Positions 1-6,922 of a DNA stretch of 26,283 bases are shown in pieces (within the stretch, counting starts at the first letter, position 1; every line of letters starts with the position of its first letter). Origin of the DNA: a virus. Below the pieces are notes generated by a model, which worked only from the letters and a program-made list of their open reading frames with translations, did not search any database and was not told the origin of the DNA. The position numbers were made by a program, and so were the translations under genes. Location of the stretch: IMG/VR virus record IMGVR_UViG_3300044802_000002, positions 1-26,283 of that record; one strand, written 5' to 3'.

Positions 1-2
1 CT

Positions 3-416
3 CGTAATCAAGGGGTTGCGGTTTCTACTATAACCAAATACCTCCAATCAATTAATCAAGATATTTCAAATACTAAACAATATTCATATCTCAAAGCCGA
101 CGCGCTCGTTCGGTCCCAGTTAAAAGCCGCTACAATTTCAGATGTTATTATGGACCATTGGCTAGCGAATCCAGAGGAATACCTGCTGCGACAAGATGTA
201 CGGCTTCAAAAAGAAATACTCGTTGCTGCTGGCTCAGTTAAGACCTACGACCACAACCAGGAACGCCTCGAGCGCGGACAGGCTACCAGTATAACCGACG
301 TACGATCCCTCATCCTAGAACTCGACGTAGCCGAGGCAAGGGCGTTAAGGATGCTGCCGCAACGACCGGCCCCACCACAAGATATAGTAATTGATGCCAT
401 CGAGCCTGTTAAATAA
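3..416 (+). CDS. 5'-truncated hypothetical protein, possible HTH DNA-binding protein
   Basis: The reading frame is open from the first bases of the window to a TAA at 414-416, so the gene begins upstream. An internal ATG at 150 would give only 88 residues, but the upstream codons look equally protein-like, so I treat the gene as partial (137 residues visible). The first visible residues, NQGVAVSTITKYLQSINQD, resemble the second and recognition helices of a helix-turn-helix. The rest is charged and probably helical, with a Pro-rich stretch (PQRPAPPQD) near the end. A small terminase or a replication or regulatory DNA-binding protein would fit this position, but I do not recognise the family. 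Two DnaA-box-like sites follow immediately downstream. Confidence 0.55.
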   Translation, partial: RNQGVAVSTITKYLQSINQDISNTKQYSYLKADALVRSQLKAATISDVIMDHWLANPEEYLLRQDVRLQKEILVAAGSVKTYDHNQERLERGQATSITDVRSLILELDVAEARALRMLPQRPAPPQDIVIDAIEPVK

Positions 417-426
417 TCATTCCAAG

Positions 427-435
427 TTATACACA
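427..435 (+). promoter_or_regulatory. DnaA-box-like site 1 (TTATACACA)
   Basis: A perfect match to the bacterial DnaA-box consensus TTATNCACA, 11 bases after the stop of the truncated upstream gene. It has the same orientation as a second perfect match 91 bases downstream. Function is inferred only from the motif. Confidence 0.4.
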
Positions 436-517
436 AAAAGGTTATTCTTCAATACAGTTGTGCTTCTATGGGGGTTAACCCAACGTCCTCTAACAACTAT
501 TATGTAAAGTTCAAAAG

Positions 518-526
518 TTATTCACA
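518..526 (+). promoter_or_regulatory. DnaA-box-like site 2 (TTATTCACA)
   Basis: A second perfect TTATNCACA match in the same intergenic region, followed by G. The pair could mark a host-DnaA-dependent origin or a regulatory site; a pair can also arise by chance in AT-rich sequence. Confidence 0.4.
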
Positions 527-630
527 GCCATACCGGGGGGGTCTCCTAGACCGATTTTGGGTACAAGAGGGGGGCGGCTCCACTCGTCACCCTTCCCTTT
601 CTGTGTTCAGAAATTATAAAAGGACCTTAT

Positions 631-681
631 TTTGTGACACAATTCTCTTGACTTTGTGACACAGGTATTTTATTGTGACAC
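631..681 (+). promoter_or_regulatory. Three-copy operator array TTGTGACAC
   Basis: TTGTGACAC occurs at 632-640, 654-662 and 673-681, starting 22 and 19 bases apart. The first copy extends to TTGTGACACAA, a perfect 11-base palindrome around a central A; the second has one mismatch (TTGTGACACAG) and the third is a half-palindrome. The array lies on a -35/-10-like promoter and stops 13 bases before the ATG of a ribbon-helix-helix-like gene. This is the usual arrangement of an autorepressor operator. Confidence 0.6.
648..676 (+). promoter_or_regulatory. Putative sigma70-type promoter
   Basis: TTGACT at 648-653 is five of six bases of the -35 consensus. After a 17-base spacer comes TATTGT at 671-676, a weak -10 element. 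Operator copy 2 overlaps the end of the -35 element and copy 3 overlaps the -10, so bound repressor would block polymerase. It would drive the RHH gene and probably the packaging operon behind it. Confidence 0.45.
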
Positions 682-694
682 TTAGGGGGTGGTT

Positions 695-1048
695 ATGGCG
701 AAGGATGGTTTATTAAAAGTCCGTGTCCCTTCTGGGGATTTGGAGAGTTGGCAGAAGCGGGCGCAGGAAGAAGGAATGAAGTTCCCTGAGTGGGTGATTC
801 ATGAATTGAATAAGTTGGACACAAGAGAAGTCCCTTCTGTTTTGGTGAAGGGGGTTAAGAATGTGAAGAAGTTTATTATCTCTCGCCAAAACGAAGAACC
901 TGTTATTCGGGTATTACCAACTAAACCATCGCCCCCGGTTGGGCGGGTTTATACAGGTGCGATGAAAGAGTTTAATGGGGTTCCACAGTATGAGTATGAG
1001 ACAGAGAATGGGGTGAGGTGGACGGCTGTTCCTCCGGGGGAAGAATGA
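695..1048 (+). CDS. Small ribbon-helix-helix-like regulator
   Basis: A 117-residue protein. I choose ATG 695 rather than the in-frame GTG at 689 because AGGGGGTGG at 684-692 is the ribosome binding site and would overlap the GTG. The N-terminus (residues 5-40) reads as one beta strand, LLKVRVP, then two helices around LESWQKRAQEEG and FPEWVIHELNKL. This strand-helix-helix order, with the alternating residues of the strand contacting DNA, is that of Arc/CopG-family ribbon-helix-helix proteins. The C-terminal half is basic (VKGVKNVKKF) then Pro-rich, and is unassigned. The three TTGTGACAC operators on its own promoter support an autorepressor role. It could instead be a general phage accessory DNA-binding protein. 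Confidence 0.6.
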   Translation: MAKDGLLKVRVPSGDLESWQKRAQEEGMKFPEWVIHELNKLDTREVPSVLVKGVKNVKKFIISRQNEEPVIRVLPTKPSPPVGRVYTGAMKEFNGVPQYEYETENGVRWTAVPPGEE

Positions 1049-1205
1049 CGGTGCTAATCGGAAGAGAGATGAAGTTCGGGTCCGGTGGTGTGAAGGAGTT
1101 TGTTTGAAGTGTTACTATTGGGCTGTGGGTATTCTTCATGCTTTCATGGGGGCGCGTTATGCAAGGGCTATTGAAGTGCGATTTGATCCTATAGATACCA
1201 GGTGA
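1017..1205 (+). other. Possible small ORF without a usable start (frame-disrupted?)
   Basis: Between the RHH gene and the next gene, one frame is open for 62 codons to a TGA at 1203-1205, five bases before the next ATG. Its C-terminal part is protein-like, with Cys residues in C-x3-C-x2-C spacing (CEGVCLKC) and an end EVRFDPIDTR. There is no ATG, GTG or TTG at its beginning; only CTG 1026 is available. An ATG at 1045-1047, overlapping the RHH stop as ATGA and preceded by a G-rich Shine-Dalgarno-like stretch, opens the wrong frame and stops after 20 codons (1107). One extra base just after that ATG would join the two. This could be a decayed gene, a sequence error, or noncoding. Confidence 0.3.
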
Positions 1206-1209
1206 GTCA

Positions 1210-1461
1210 ATGAAGCGAGGTTTACTTGATGCGATCAGGAAAGAGAATGAAGAGTGTTTAAAGAGGGCGGAGTTATATGTTGAATCTTTTGGTGGTGGGG
1301 CGTATAAGGTAATCCAGTACCGAACTCCCAGGGGTGTTGATTACGGGGTGCTGTTGAATATCGGCCCGAAGGTCACAGTCTGGAATGCCTTTTCCGAGAG
1401 GATAGAAACAATGTCACATAATGAATTCAGCCGGTTGGTAGTGATTGATGCCGGCCGCTAA
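1210..1461 (+). CDS. Hypothetical protein upstream of terminase
   Basis: An 83-residue protein with ATG 1210 and an upstream GGTGAG as ribosome binding site. The N-terminal third is a charged helix (LLDAIRKENEECLKRAEL). The remainder looks like a small beta domain, with YKVIQYRTPRGVDYGVLLNI and a second strand KVTVWNAF. It overlaps the terminase gene by 14 bases, so the two are translationally linked. I do not recognise the family. Its place before the large terminase is where small terminases are found, but no DNA-binding motif is visible, so I do not make that call. Confidence 0.6.
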   Translation: MKRGLLDAIRKENEECLKRAELYVESFGGGAYKVIQYRTPRGVDYGVLLNIGPKVTVWNAFSERIETMSHNEFSRLVVIDAGR

Positions 1462-3091
1462 GCGTCCGCCGAGGGCTCCAATACCCGAGTTGATAGTAGC
1501 CACTCCTTCAAACGGGGAAGATGCCCTTGTTCAACTTGAAAAGATCCGCGCCGCCAAAGCTCAAATCAAAAAAGACAATCTGATTTTCTTTTTCAAGCCA
1601 GGGGATATTTGGTATCCTAACCCGCTTCAACAAACCCTTATAGATGCATGGAAAGATACAAGGTGGAAAGTTTTTGTTGCTTCGGGAAGTAATCGCCGGG
1701 GGAAAACAACTGCCGCTGTGATCTTGGCCTATTGTGTTATGTTTGGAGAGTGGCCGTGGTCTGGAGAGAAGATTCCCTTCCCTCATAACGACCCTCGTTT
1801 GATCCTTTACGTTGGCCAGGGGTGGGAAAGCCATATCCAGAAAGTTGTGGAGCCAGAACTTATAAAGTTATGGCCCAAGAGCCGGGGGGCGGTATCTGAT
1901 GTTACGAAAAAGAACAACCAGGGGATAAGGGCATTTTGGGAAGATCCTGTTACGAAGTCTCAACTTCACATCGGTTCGAATAACCAAGAAGTTGATGCTT
2001 TCGAAGGTCCGAAGTGGGACTTAATAATTTGGGATGAACCACCTTCACGGAATGTTCGTGTTGCCGCAGCTCGTGGGCTAGTTGACCGTAATGGGCGAGA
2101 GTTGTTTGTCGCTACTCTTGTGAAGGAAGCATGGGTTCATAAGGAAGTTATTAAGGCGAGGGACGAGAACGGCAAGCCCGATACTTCGGTCTTTCATATC
2201 GACGGTGACATATACGATAATGTTTCACGCTGCCAGTGTGGCAAGTATATACTTAGGACATTACAAAGACCGGGGGGGCTTATTATTGGGATTTGCCCGG
2301 ATCATGGGGAACAAGAAGAGTTTGACCGCCGAGGGTTAACCCTTGAAGGGGTAGAACAATTCAAGAAGACGCTTCGAAAGGACGAAATAGAATCACGTAT
2401 CAATGGTAGACCTTCATACCTTGCCGACCTAGTTTTAACCAACTTTGACAGAAACCGAAACTGCCGGCCACGTATTACGAAGCTCCCCCTTAATTGGGTA
2501 TTTGATGTTTCAATAGACTTCCATCCTGCGAAACCTTGGGCTGTCTTGTTCATGGGAACCGACCAGAAGAACTTCAAATACCTTACCCATTGCCTTGAAC
2601 TCCGGGGCGGGCCTAATTCAGTCGGGGACGAGATAGTCAGATTGATCCACGACAACCATATGTATATCAATTCGATAACCATTGACCCCTTGTCTAAAGG
2701 TGATGAGAACTCCCACGAAGTCGGGGAGGTCAATACCACTTTCAAAAAACTGGAAGAGAAGTTTGCGGCTTATGGGTATGTTTTGGAAGTCGCCAGCAAA
2801 GACAAGACCAACGGGATTTCCCTTACTAACGATCTCCTCCTGACCGAGAATGAAATGCCGTCCCTATTTATATTCGACGACATGGGACAGGTCATCGAGC
2901 AGTTAGAAGGATGGATGAGAGACCCTGATACGCTGTTACCTTCTAAGAAAAATCCCGATGAGTGGGGAGAACTTCTTTACCGACTCGTACTGAAAAATAC
3001 GCAATGGTATGATCATCTCAATATTTCTCTTGACAATTTAAGCGGATATGATAAAAATGAAGAAGTATATGATCCGCTAGGCCGGAGATGA
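1448..3091 (+). CDS. Terminase large subunit (ATPase-nuclease)
   Basis: A 547-residue DNA-packaging motor protein that docks on the portal, pumps DNA by ATP hydrolysis and cuts genome units. The start is ATG 1448 (a TTG lies one codon earlier). Visible motifs: Walker A SGSNRRGKTT at residues 80-89; Walker B DLIIWDE at 191-197; an RNase-H-like nuclease domain starting with VFDVSIDFHP (Asp357) and continuing with TIDPLSKGDE (Asp413) and a C-terminal acidic helix near PDEWGELLYR (Asp504). Length is normal for the family. An insertion between the two domains carries Cys262-x-Cys264 and Cys283-x2-His286, which looks like a small zinc-binding knuckle. The gene ends in an ATGA overlap with the next. 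Confidence 0.93.
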   Translation: MPAAKRPPRAPIPELIVATPSNGEDALVQLEKIRAAKAQIKKDNLIFFFKPGDIWYPNPLQQTLIDAWKDTRWKVFVASGSNRRGKTTAAVILAYCVMFGEWPWSGEKIPFPHNDPRLILYVGQGWESHIQKVVEPELIKLWPKSRGAVSDVTKKNNQGIRAFWEDPVTKSQLHIGSNNQEVDAFEGPKWDLIIWDEPPSRNVRVAAARGLVDRNGRELFVATLVKEAWVHKEVIKARDENGKPDTSVFHIDGDIYDNVSRCQCGKYILRTLQRPGGLIIGICPDHGEQEEFDRRGLTLEGVEQFKKTLRKDEIESRINGRPSYLADLVLTNFDRNRNCRPRITKLPLNWVFDVSIDFHPAKPWAVLFMGTDQKNFKYLTHCLELRGGPNSVGDEIVRLIHDNHMYINSITIDPLSKGDENSHEVGEVNTTFKKLEEKFAAYGYVLEVASKDKTNGISLTNDLLLTENEMPSLFIFDDMGQVIEQLEGWMRDPDTLLPSKKNPDEWGELLYRLVLKNTQWYDHLNISLDNLSGYDKNEEVYDPLGRR

Positions 3092-3360
3092 GGTTTTTTA
3101 TGCTCGATGTTTATAGCTTGGTGAAGCGATACTTGACGCATCCGAAACTCTACTTTGGCGGACCCGACCCCCCCGCTGTTCAGAACATAAGCCCCGCAGG
3201 ACAAGATGCCAATGCTGCCAAAGCTGCTGGAGATGCCGCAGAACTTCAACGCAAGAAACTTGAAAAAGAACGCGGCCAGGCTGCTAATATCCTTGGTGGC
3301 AAAGACATTCAAACGAAGACTTCCGATAAACCCACATTACTTTCAGGGCTGCCAACATGA
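3088..3360 (+). CDS. Small hypothetical protein between terminase and portal
   Basis: A 90-residue protein overlapping both neighbours (ATG 3088 in the terminase stop; its TGA in the portal start). The first 20 residues are moderately hydrophobic (FFMLDVYSLVKRYL). The middle is Pro-rich, and residues 40-65 form an Ala/Lys/Glu-rich helix of coiled-coil character (AAKAAGDAAELQRKKLEKER). The tail is polar. Small proteins at this place in related podoviruses are often minor virion components, but no function can be assigned. Tight overlaps argue that it is a real gene. Confidence 0.6.
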   Translation: MRFFMLDVYSLVKRYLTHPKLYFGGPDPPAVQNISPAGQDANAAKAAGDAAELQRKKLEKERGQAANILGGKDIQTKTSDKPTLLSGLPT

Positions 3361-5192
3361 CGATCGCTCTCAGAGAATGCTGGAAAGGAACGGATCAAGA
3401 AATAATTCAGACCCTAACTAACCATCAAGGGTATCTTCAAACTGTTCGGCAAGATTACGAACCTCTCTGGCAAGACATAGTTGACTACCTCAACTTCAAT
3501 CGTTTCAACTTTCTGCAAAATAAACAGAAGGGCCAGAAAGCAAATACATTAATCTACGACGGCAGCCCCGTTACCGCTTGGAAACTTCTTTCCGCTGGGA
3601 TACTGGGTAATGTCTTTACACAGTCTCAGGCGTGGTTTACGCTTACCCTCCCCAACGTTATTACTTTCCCTCGCGATTCCGTACTACGAAAATATAATGG
3701 CCGGCTTGATCAGATTCCACAAATGAAGGTTTACCTCGAAGAAAAGCAAGATCAGATGTACGCTGCTTTCAATCGGTCCAACTTCTACAATGAAATCTAT
3801 ATGATGATCGGTGATGCGTCTTCGATAGGGACCGCAATTCTTTATGCTGAAGACGACCTTGCCCGCAAGAAGATAAATTTCCTCTGCATGAATCCGGGGG
3901 AGTGCTATATTGCGGAGAATAGATTTGGGGAAGTAGATACTGTCTTCAGGAAGTTTGCGATGACGGCCAAGGCCGCTTCGGAGATATTCCCTCTTGACCG
4001 GATGGAACCGGGGCTAAGAGCCGCCGTTGACAAAACCCCTTATGCTCTTTACAACTTCATTCACGCCTGCTTTCCTCGCGACGACATACAGATGTATTTT
4101 GGGAAAGATGGAGTCTTACGAGAGAAGGCCGGGATTGAAAACACTAAATGGGTTTCGATGTATATCCAGGGGGGGGCGGCAGCGGCTACAAGTCAGACAC
4201 CTTCAACCGGTGGAGTCGGGACCAAGGTTCTTAAAAAGTCCGGGTACAACTACAACCCGTTCATAACATGGAGGTGGTTAAAGAACTCCGAAGAAACTTA
4301 CGGAAGATCCCCGGCCATGGATGCCATTGTCGATATTATGAAGCTGAACATGATCAGTAAGACCATGCTTCACGCCGCGCAAGTCGGTGTCGAACCGCCT
4401 ATGCTGGTCCATGAGAAGTTCCGTAACCGGTTAAGACTTGGTCCTCGCGGAAGGAACTATGTAACTTCCGGAGAGATGGGGCAGGAACTTATCAAGCCTA
4501 TCCAACAGAATATCAATTACCAGATCGGCGCAGACAGGGAAGCCCGAGTCCAGAAGATAATCGAGCAGCATTTCATGACTGACTACTTCGTTATGCTTTG
4601 GAAAGCTGCGATGGAAGGAAGTCAATTAAGCGTTCCTCAAGTCCTAGAGATGCAGGGCGAGAAGGCTTCAATCATGATGCCGATGATGGAGAGAATGCTT
4701 TTCGATTTGAACAATCCTGTAATTGACGTTGTTGATGCAATAGAGGAAAACGCCGGCCGTATGCCTGACCCTCCCGATTTTGTAAAATCGCTTCTCATGC
4801 CGTTTGCCGGCCAACGTATGCCTGTTCAGTTTAACGGGCCGCTTGCTGTGGCCCAAAAGAGATGGGCAAAAGCCCAAGGTGTTCTTCAAGGGCTTGAGAT
4901 GCTAATGCCTCTTGCTAAAGTCGATCCTTCAGTTATGGACGTAGTAGATATGACTGGAACGGCTTTGGAGATTGTAAGAGATTCCGGCTGGCCCGCCAAG
5001 GGCATCAGGACGGTTGACGAGATCAAACAAGTTCGGGACCAACGCGCTCAAGGGCAGGCCCAGGCGCACAATGACCAGAAGGCCGAGAAGCTACTCCAGA
5101 ATGCGGCAGGTCTCAGTAAGATGGTTGAGTCAATGGGTGGGGCAGATAAGTTGGGGGCGTTGACCGGGGTCATAGGACAGGGGCAAGCATGA
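3357..5192 (+). CDS. Portal (head-tail connector) protein, T7 gp8-like
   Basis: A 611-residue protein expected to form the dodecameric ring at one capsid vertex, through which DNA enters and leaves and to which the terminase and tail bind. The N-terminus (residues 20-50, around YLQTVRQDYEPLWQDIVDYL) and following segment (DGSPVTAWKLLSAGI) match the podovirus head-to-tail connecting family as I know it, as do length and position directly after the terminase. A Gln/Ala-rich C-terminal helix (residues 555-611) is typical of the portal barrel or crown. It starts with an ATGA overlap on the preceding gene and ends in ATGATGG, where the next small gene starts. Confidence 0.9.
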   Translation: MTIALRECWKGTDQEIIQTLTNHQGYLQTVRQDYEPLWQDIVDYLNFNRFNFLQNKQKGQKANTLIYDGSPVTAWKLLSAGILGNVFTQSQAWFTLTLPNVITFPRDSVLRKYNGRLDQIPQMKVYLEEKQDQMYAAFNRSNFYNEIYMMIGDASSIGTAILYAEDDLARKKINFLCMNPGECYIAENRFGEVDTVFRKFAMTAKAASEIFPLDRMEPGLRAAVDKTPYALYNFIHACFPRDDIQMYFGKDGVLREKAGIENTKWVSMYIQGGAAAATSQTPSTGGVGTKVLKKSGYNYNPFITWRWLKNSEETYGRSPAMDAIVDIMKLNMISKTMLHAAQVGVEPPMLVHEKFRNRLRLGPRGRNYVTSGEMGQELIKPIQQNINYQIGADREARVQKIIEQHFMTDYFVMLWKAAMEGSQLSVPQVLEMQGEKASIMMPMMERMLFDLNNPVIDVVDAIEENAGRMPDPPDFVKSLLMPFAGQRMPVQFNGPLAVAQKRWAKAQGVLQGLEMLMPLAKVDPSVMDVVDMTGTALEIVRDSGWPAKGIRTVDEIKQVRDQRAQGQAQAHNDQKAEKLLQNAAGLSKMVESMGGADKLGALTGVIGQGQA

Positions 5193-5278
5193 TGGAATAT
5201 TTCAACTCCATACCTTTGTTGGTAATCGTTGGGGCTGCTTTGTACCTTGCCTATGCGTTGGGTAAAATGTCATGTTGA
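5189..5278 (+). CDS. 29-residue single-span membrane peptide
   Basis: ATG 5189 overlaps the portal stop (ATGA) and GGGGCAAG precedes it as a weak ribosome binding site. The product is one hydrophobic helix, SIPLLVIVGAALYLAYALG, flanked by MMEYFN and KMSC. It overlaps the next small gene by seven bases. It has no lipobox or charged tail that would identify a spanin, and is too short for a known holin class. The function is unknown; the overlap with both neighbours is the main evidence that it is translated. Confidence 0.5.
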   Translation: MMEYFNSIPLLVIVGAALYLAYALGKMSC

Positions 5279-5430
5279 CTTATGCGGCCATTGTTTCGAT
5301 TGTCCTTATCGCTTTCTTTGCGGGGGTAGTTTGTGGGGCGGCGATTACGGAGTATATTGAGAAGGCTTGGAGAAGGATTAATAAACATGGCAAACCGGAT
5401 TACGGCCGTTTATCAGGAACTAAAGAGTAA
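5272..5430 (+). CDS. 52-residue small membrane protein
   Basis: ATG 5272 lies within the end of the preceding 29-residue peptide. The N-terminal 25 residues form a hydrophobic span (IVSIVLIAFFAGVVCGAAI), followed by a basic, polar cytoplasmic-like tail (EKAWRRINKHGKPDYGRL). Its last 44 bases overlap the next gene in another frame. The pair of overlapping tiny membrane genes after the portal could act together at the membrane, for example in lysis timing or DNA entry, but nothing in the sequence decides this. Confidence 0.5.
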   Translation: MLTYAAIVSIVLIAFFAGVVCGAAITEYIEKAWRRINKHGKPDYGRLSGTKE

Positions 5431-5701
5431 ACTTGTTGGGGAGCCTCCTGAAGAGGGGCCGGACAAACTTCAACTCCAATATTTTGAAGTCTTCAATACC
5501 CTTCAAGGTAAAGCGGTCCTTGCGGATATGTTGGACGACCTGCATGTATTCGATGCTCTTGCGACTGACGAAGACGCTACGCTAAATACTTATGGGAAGT
5601 TACTGCTTTCAAAGATAGGAATAATCCAAGGCGACAACGTGGGAGAAATAGTCAACTCTCTAATGGGGGTTGCTCAACGCGAAACAATCAGGCAGGGGTA
5701 G
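5387..5701 (+). CDS. Bbp19-like small phage protein
   Basis: A 104-residue protein. ATG 5387 is chosen over longer upstream starts because AGAAGGAT at 5371-5378 is placed correctly and the longer form would overlap the membrane gene further. The central segment, around YFEVFNTLQGKAVLADMLDD, followed by an Asp/Glu-rich segment and a final helix, resembles the Bbp19 family first named in Bordetella phage BPP-1, which sits among head genes in many podoviruses. Its biochemical role is not known to me. It ends with TAG at 5699-5701, and the frame stays open beyond it into the next gene. Family call from memory. Confidence 0.6.
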   Translation: MANRITAVYQELKSKLVGEPPEEGPDKLQLQYFEVFNTLQGKAVLADMLDDLHVFDALATDEDATLNTYGKLLLSKIGIIQGDNVGEIVNSLMGVAQRETIRQG

Positions 5702-5728
5702 TGGTTGGCCCATAGAGGGCAGAGCCGG

Positions 5729-5744
5729 GCGGTGCAAACACCGC
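5729..5744 (+). other. Perfect hairpin just upstream of a ribosome binding site
   Basis: GCGGTG-CAAA-CACCGC forms a 6-bp perfect stem with a four-base loop, ending three bases before AAAGGAG (5748-5754) of the next gene. There is no T-run, so it is not a standard terminator. It may protect or process the mRNA or limit access to the ribosome binding site. Confidence 0.45.
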
Positions 5745-5761
5745 GTAAAGGAGAAAAGATT

Positions 5762-6022
5762 ATGTCTACAGAGAGGTATGAACCATCTGCACATGCAACG
5801 TTTAAAAGCATCAGATTAAGAGGCGACATCCCCGCGGACGGGAGTAGCGGTCATTCTGCAGGCACTATTAGGGTCCACCAGACCACAGGTGTCTTGTATC
5901 AGAATATGGGGACTTCAACTTCCTGCAAGTATAAGCCAGGTCCGAAAATGGCTGATACTGCCAACGGGAAGAGTTATTATCTGCAAGCGACAAACGGGGT
6001 TCTTACCCTGGTGGAGGTGTAG
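5762..6022 (+). CDS. Hypothetical small protein
   Basis: An 86-residue protein starting at ATG 5762, seven bases after AAAGGAG. It is rich in Gly, Ser, Thr and Tyr and looks like an all-beta protein (TFKSIRLRGDIPADGSSG, GTIRVHQTTGVLYQNMG, YYLQATNGVLTLVEV). Composition and position would fit a minor decoration or tail component, but I do not recognise a family. Its TAG at 6020-6022 is followed one base later by the ATG of the next gene. Confidence 0.6.
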   Translation: MSTERYEPSAHATFKSIRLRGDIPADGSSGHSAGTIRVHQTTGVLYQNMGTSTSCKYKPGPKMADTANGKSYYLQATNGVLTLVEV

Positions 6023-6023
6023 C

Positions 6024-6293
6024 ATGAGAAATTATATTTTCACATTCATCGGAGTTATTCTGTTGTCGGCATTTTTCATCATGCAGATATTCTGTAAGCC
6101 CCACAATGCAAACGCTGCTTCAGGAGATGTGACAAACGTTGGAGGTCCGCTTCAGCACATAGTATCCTCGTCGACCAAGGCACAGCCGGCCGGGGGGGAG
6201 CGTCTTCAGATCGGCCCGTCATATCTTTACGTTAACGTCTCGACGGCAGCGCGCCCTCACTTCCGCAGGATTTCGTTGGGTGCAAGTTTCTAA
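6024..6293 (+). CDS. Small exported or membrane-anchored protein
   Basis: An 89-residue protein; GGTGGAGGTG at 6010-6019 precedes ATG 6024. Residues 1-32 look like a signal peptide or signal anchor: basic start MRNY, hydrophobic core FTFIGVILLSAFFIMQIF, then HNANAA with a plausible cleavage after Ala. The remaining 55 residues are polar, with a strand-rich end (GPSYLYVNVSTAA, HFRRISLGASF). It is one of three genes in the window with an export-type leader, which is unusual between head genes. No function recognised. Confidence 0.55.
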   Translation: MRNYIFTFIGVILLSAFFIMQIFCKPHNANAASGDVTNVGGPLQHIVSSSTKAQPAGGERLQIGPSYLYVNVSTAARPHFRRISLGASF

Positions 6294-6305
6294 GGAGAAA
6301 ATCCT

Positions 6306-6749
6306 ATGAGTGAAATACTTCGCCCTGTGGCGAATATGCCCATCACAACGACTTCATCCCCTGGGATTCTCCGGGGGGTGAAAGGTTGTTCCTTTGAACC
6401 GGGCTTATGGCTTCGCCCAAACGAAATGTATCTTATGATCATGTCGAAAGAAGACGCGGTTCCTTATCCGCCTCAAGGGTTTTATGAAGTCCCTGATAAG
6501 GGGAAGACTATCTATATTACCCACTTCAAGCCTTACCAGCGGTCTGAGTACAGGACGATCAGGAAAGAAGACCGGATAGCCCTTCATAACAACCCTGAAC
6601 AGTTGAGGGAACTTCACAAGTGGAGGATGTACGTCTTTCTAGCATACGAAGGAGATCCACCGGCCAACTTTGTTCCGACAGCCAACTTTGATTACAAGCA
6701 ACAGCGGATAACAAACATCATGGCAAGTCTGGAAGGGAGGACTCATTGA
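6306..6749 (+). CDS. Hypothetical protein, 147 residues
   Basis: TAAGGAG upstream and ATG 6306 give a well-formed start. The protein is soluble, with many aromatic and Pro residues (PYPPQGFYEVPDKGKTIYI, HKWRMYVFLAYEGDPP), and resembles a compact beta-rich domain. I do not recognise the family. It sits in a run of small genes between the portal and the scaffold, and its stop overlaps the TTG start of the zinc-ribbon gene (TTGA). Confidence 0.65.
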   Translation: MSEILRPVANMPITTTSSPGILRGVKGCSFEPGLWLRPNEMYLMIMSKEDAVPYPPQGFYEVPDKGKTIYITHFKPYQRSEYRTIRKEDRIALHNNPEQLRELHKWRMYVFLAYEGDPPANFVPTANFDYKQQRITNIMASLEGRTH

Positions 6750-6922
6750 CTTCCAGCGACACTCGGATACGATTCATAAGGAAATGCCGATGCCTTAACG
6801 AGATTGAAGTTATTGGCGCTATCGGCAAGCCTTATAACCAGCAATGCAGAAAGTGCGGGGCGTGGCTGAAAGGGTTTATCGAATCTAAGGGGGTGTCTGT
6901 TGGAAAAGCCAAACGAATTTGA
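6746..6922 (+). CDS. Com-like zinc-ribbon protein
   Basis: A 58-residue protein starting at TTG 6746, overlapping the previous stop, with GGAAGGGAGG (6731-6740) as a strong ribosome binding site. It carries Cys14-x-Cys16 (RKCRC) and Cys34-x2-Cys37 (QCRKCGAW), a four-Cys zinc ribbon. Size and spacing resemble the Com regulator of phage Mu, which activates translation of mom, and related phage proteins. No Mom-type DNA modification gene is next to it, so its target is unknown. It overlaps the following gene by 23 bases. It could also be a structural zinc protein. Confidence 0.55.
   Translation: MTSSDTRIRFIRKCRCLNEIEVIGAIGKPYNQQCRKCGAWLKGFIESKGVSVGKAKRI

Larger units (their letters stand above)
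417..694 (+). other. Intergenic region with DnaA-box-like sites and the RHH gene promoter
   Basis: About 280 bases without a convincing gene. A 63-codon open frame at 468-659 has low-complexity composition, no ribosome binding site and runs through the operator array, so it is not called. The region holds two TTATNCACA sites (427-435, 518-526), a perfect palindrome GGGTTAACCC (472-481), a small hairpin GGTCT-CCT-AGACC followed by GATTTT (540-558) that may be a weak terminator, G-rich runs near 535-577, and three TTGTGACAC repeats at the downstream end. Confidence 0.6.

Noticed and set aside
468-659. 63-codon forward ORF in the first intergenic region
   Set aside because: No ribosome binding site, odd composition, and it runs across the -35 element and the first operator copy.
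5189-5430. Holin or spanin pair
   Set aside because: Single spans only, no lipobox, no endolysin nearby; the class cannot be supported.
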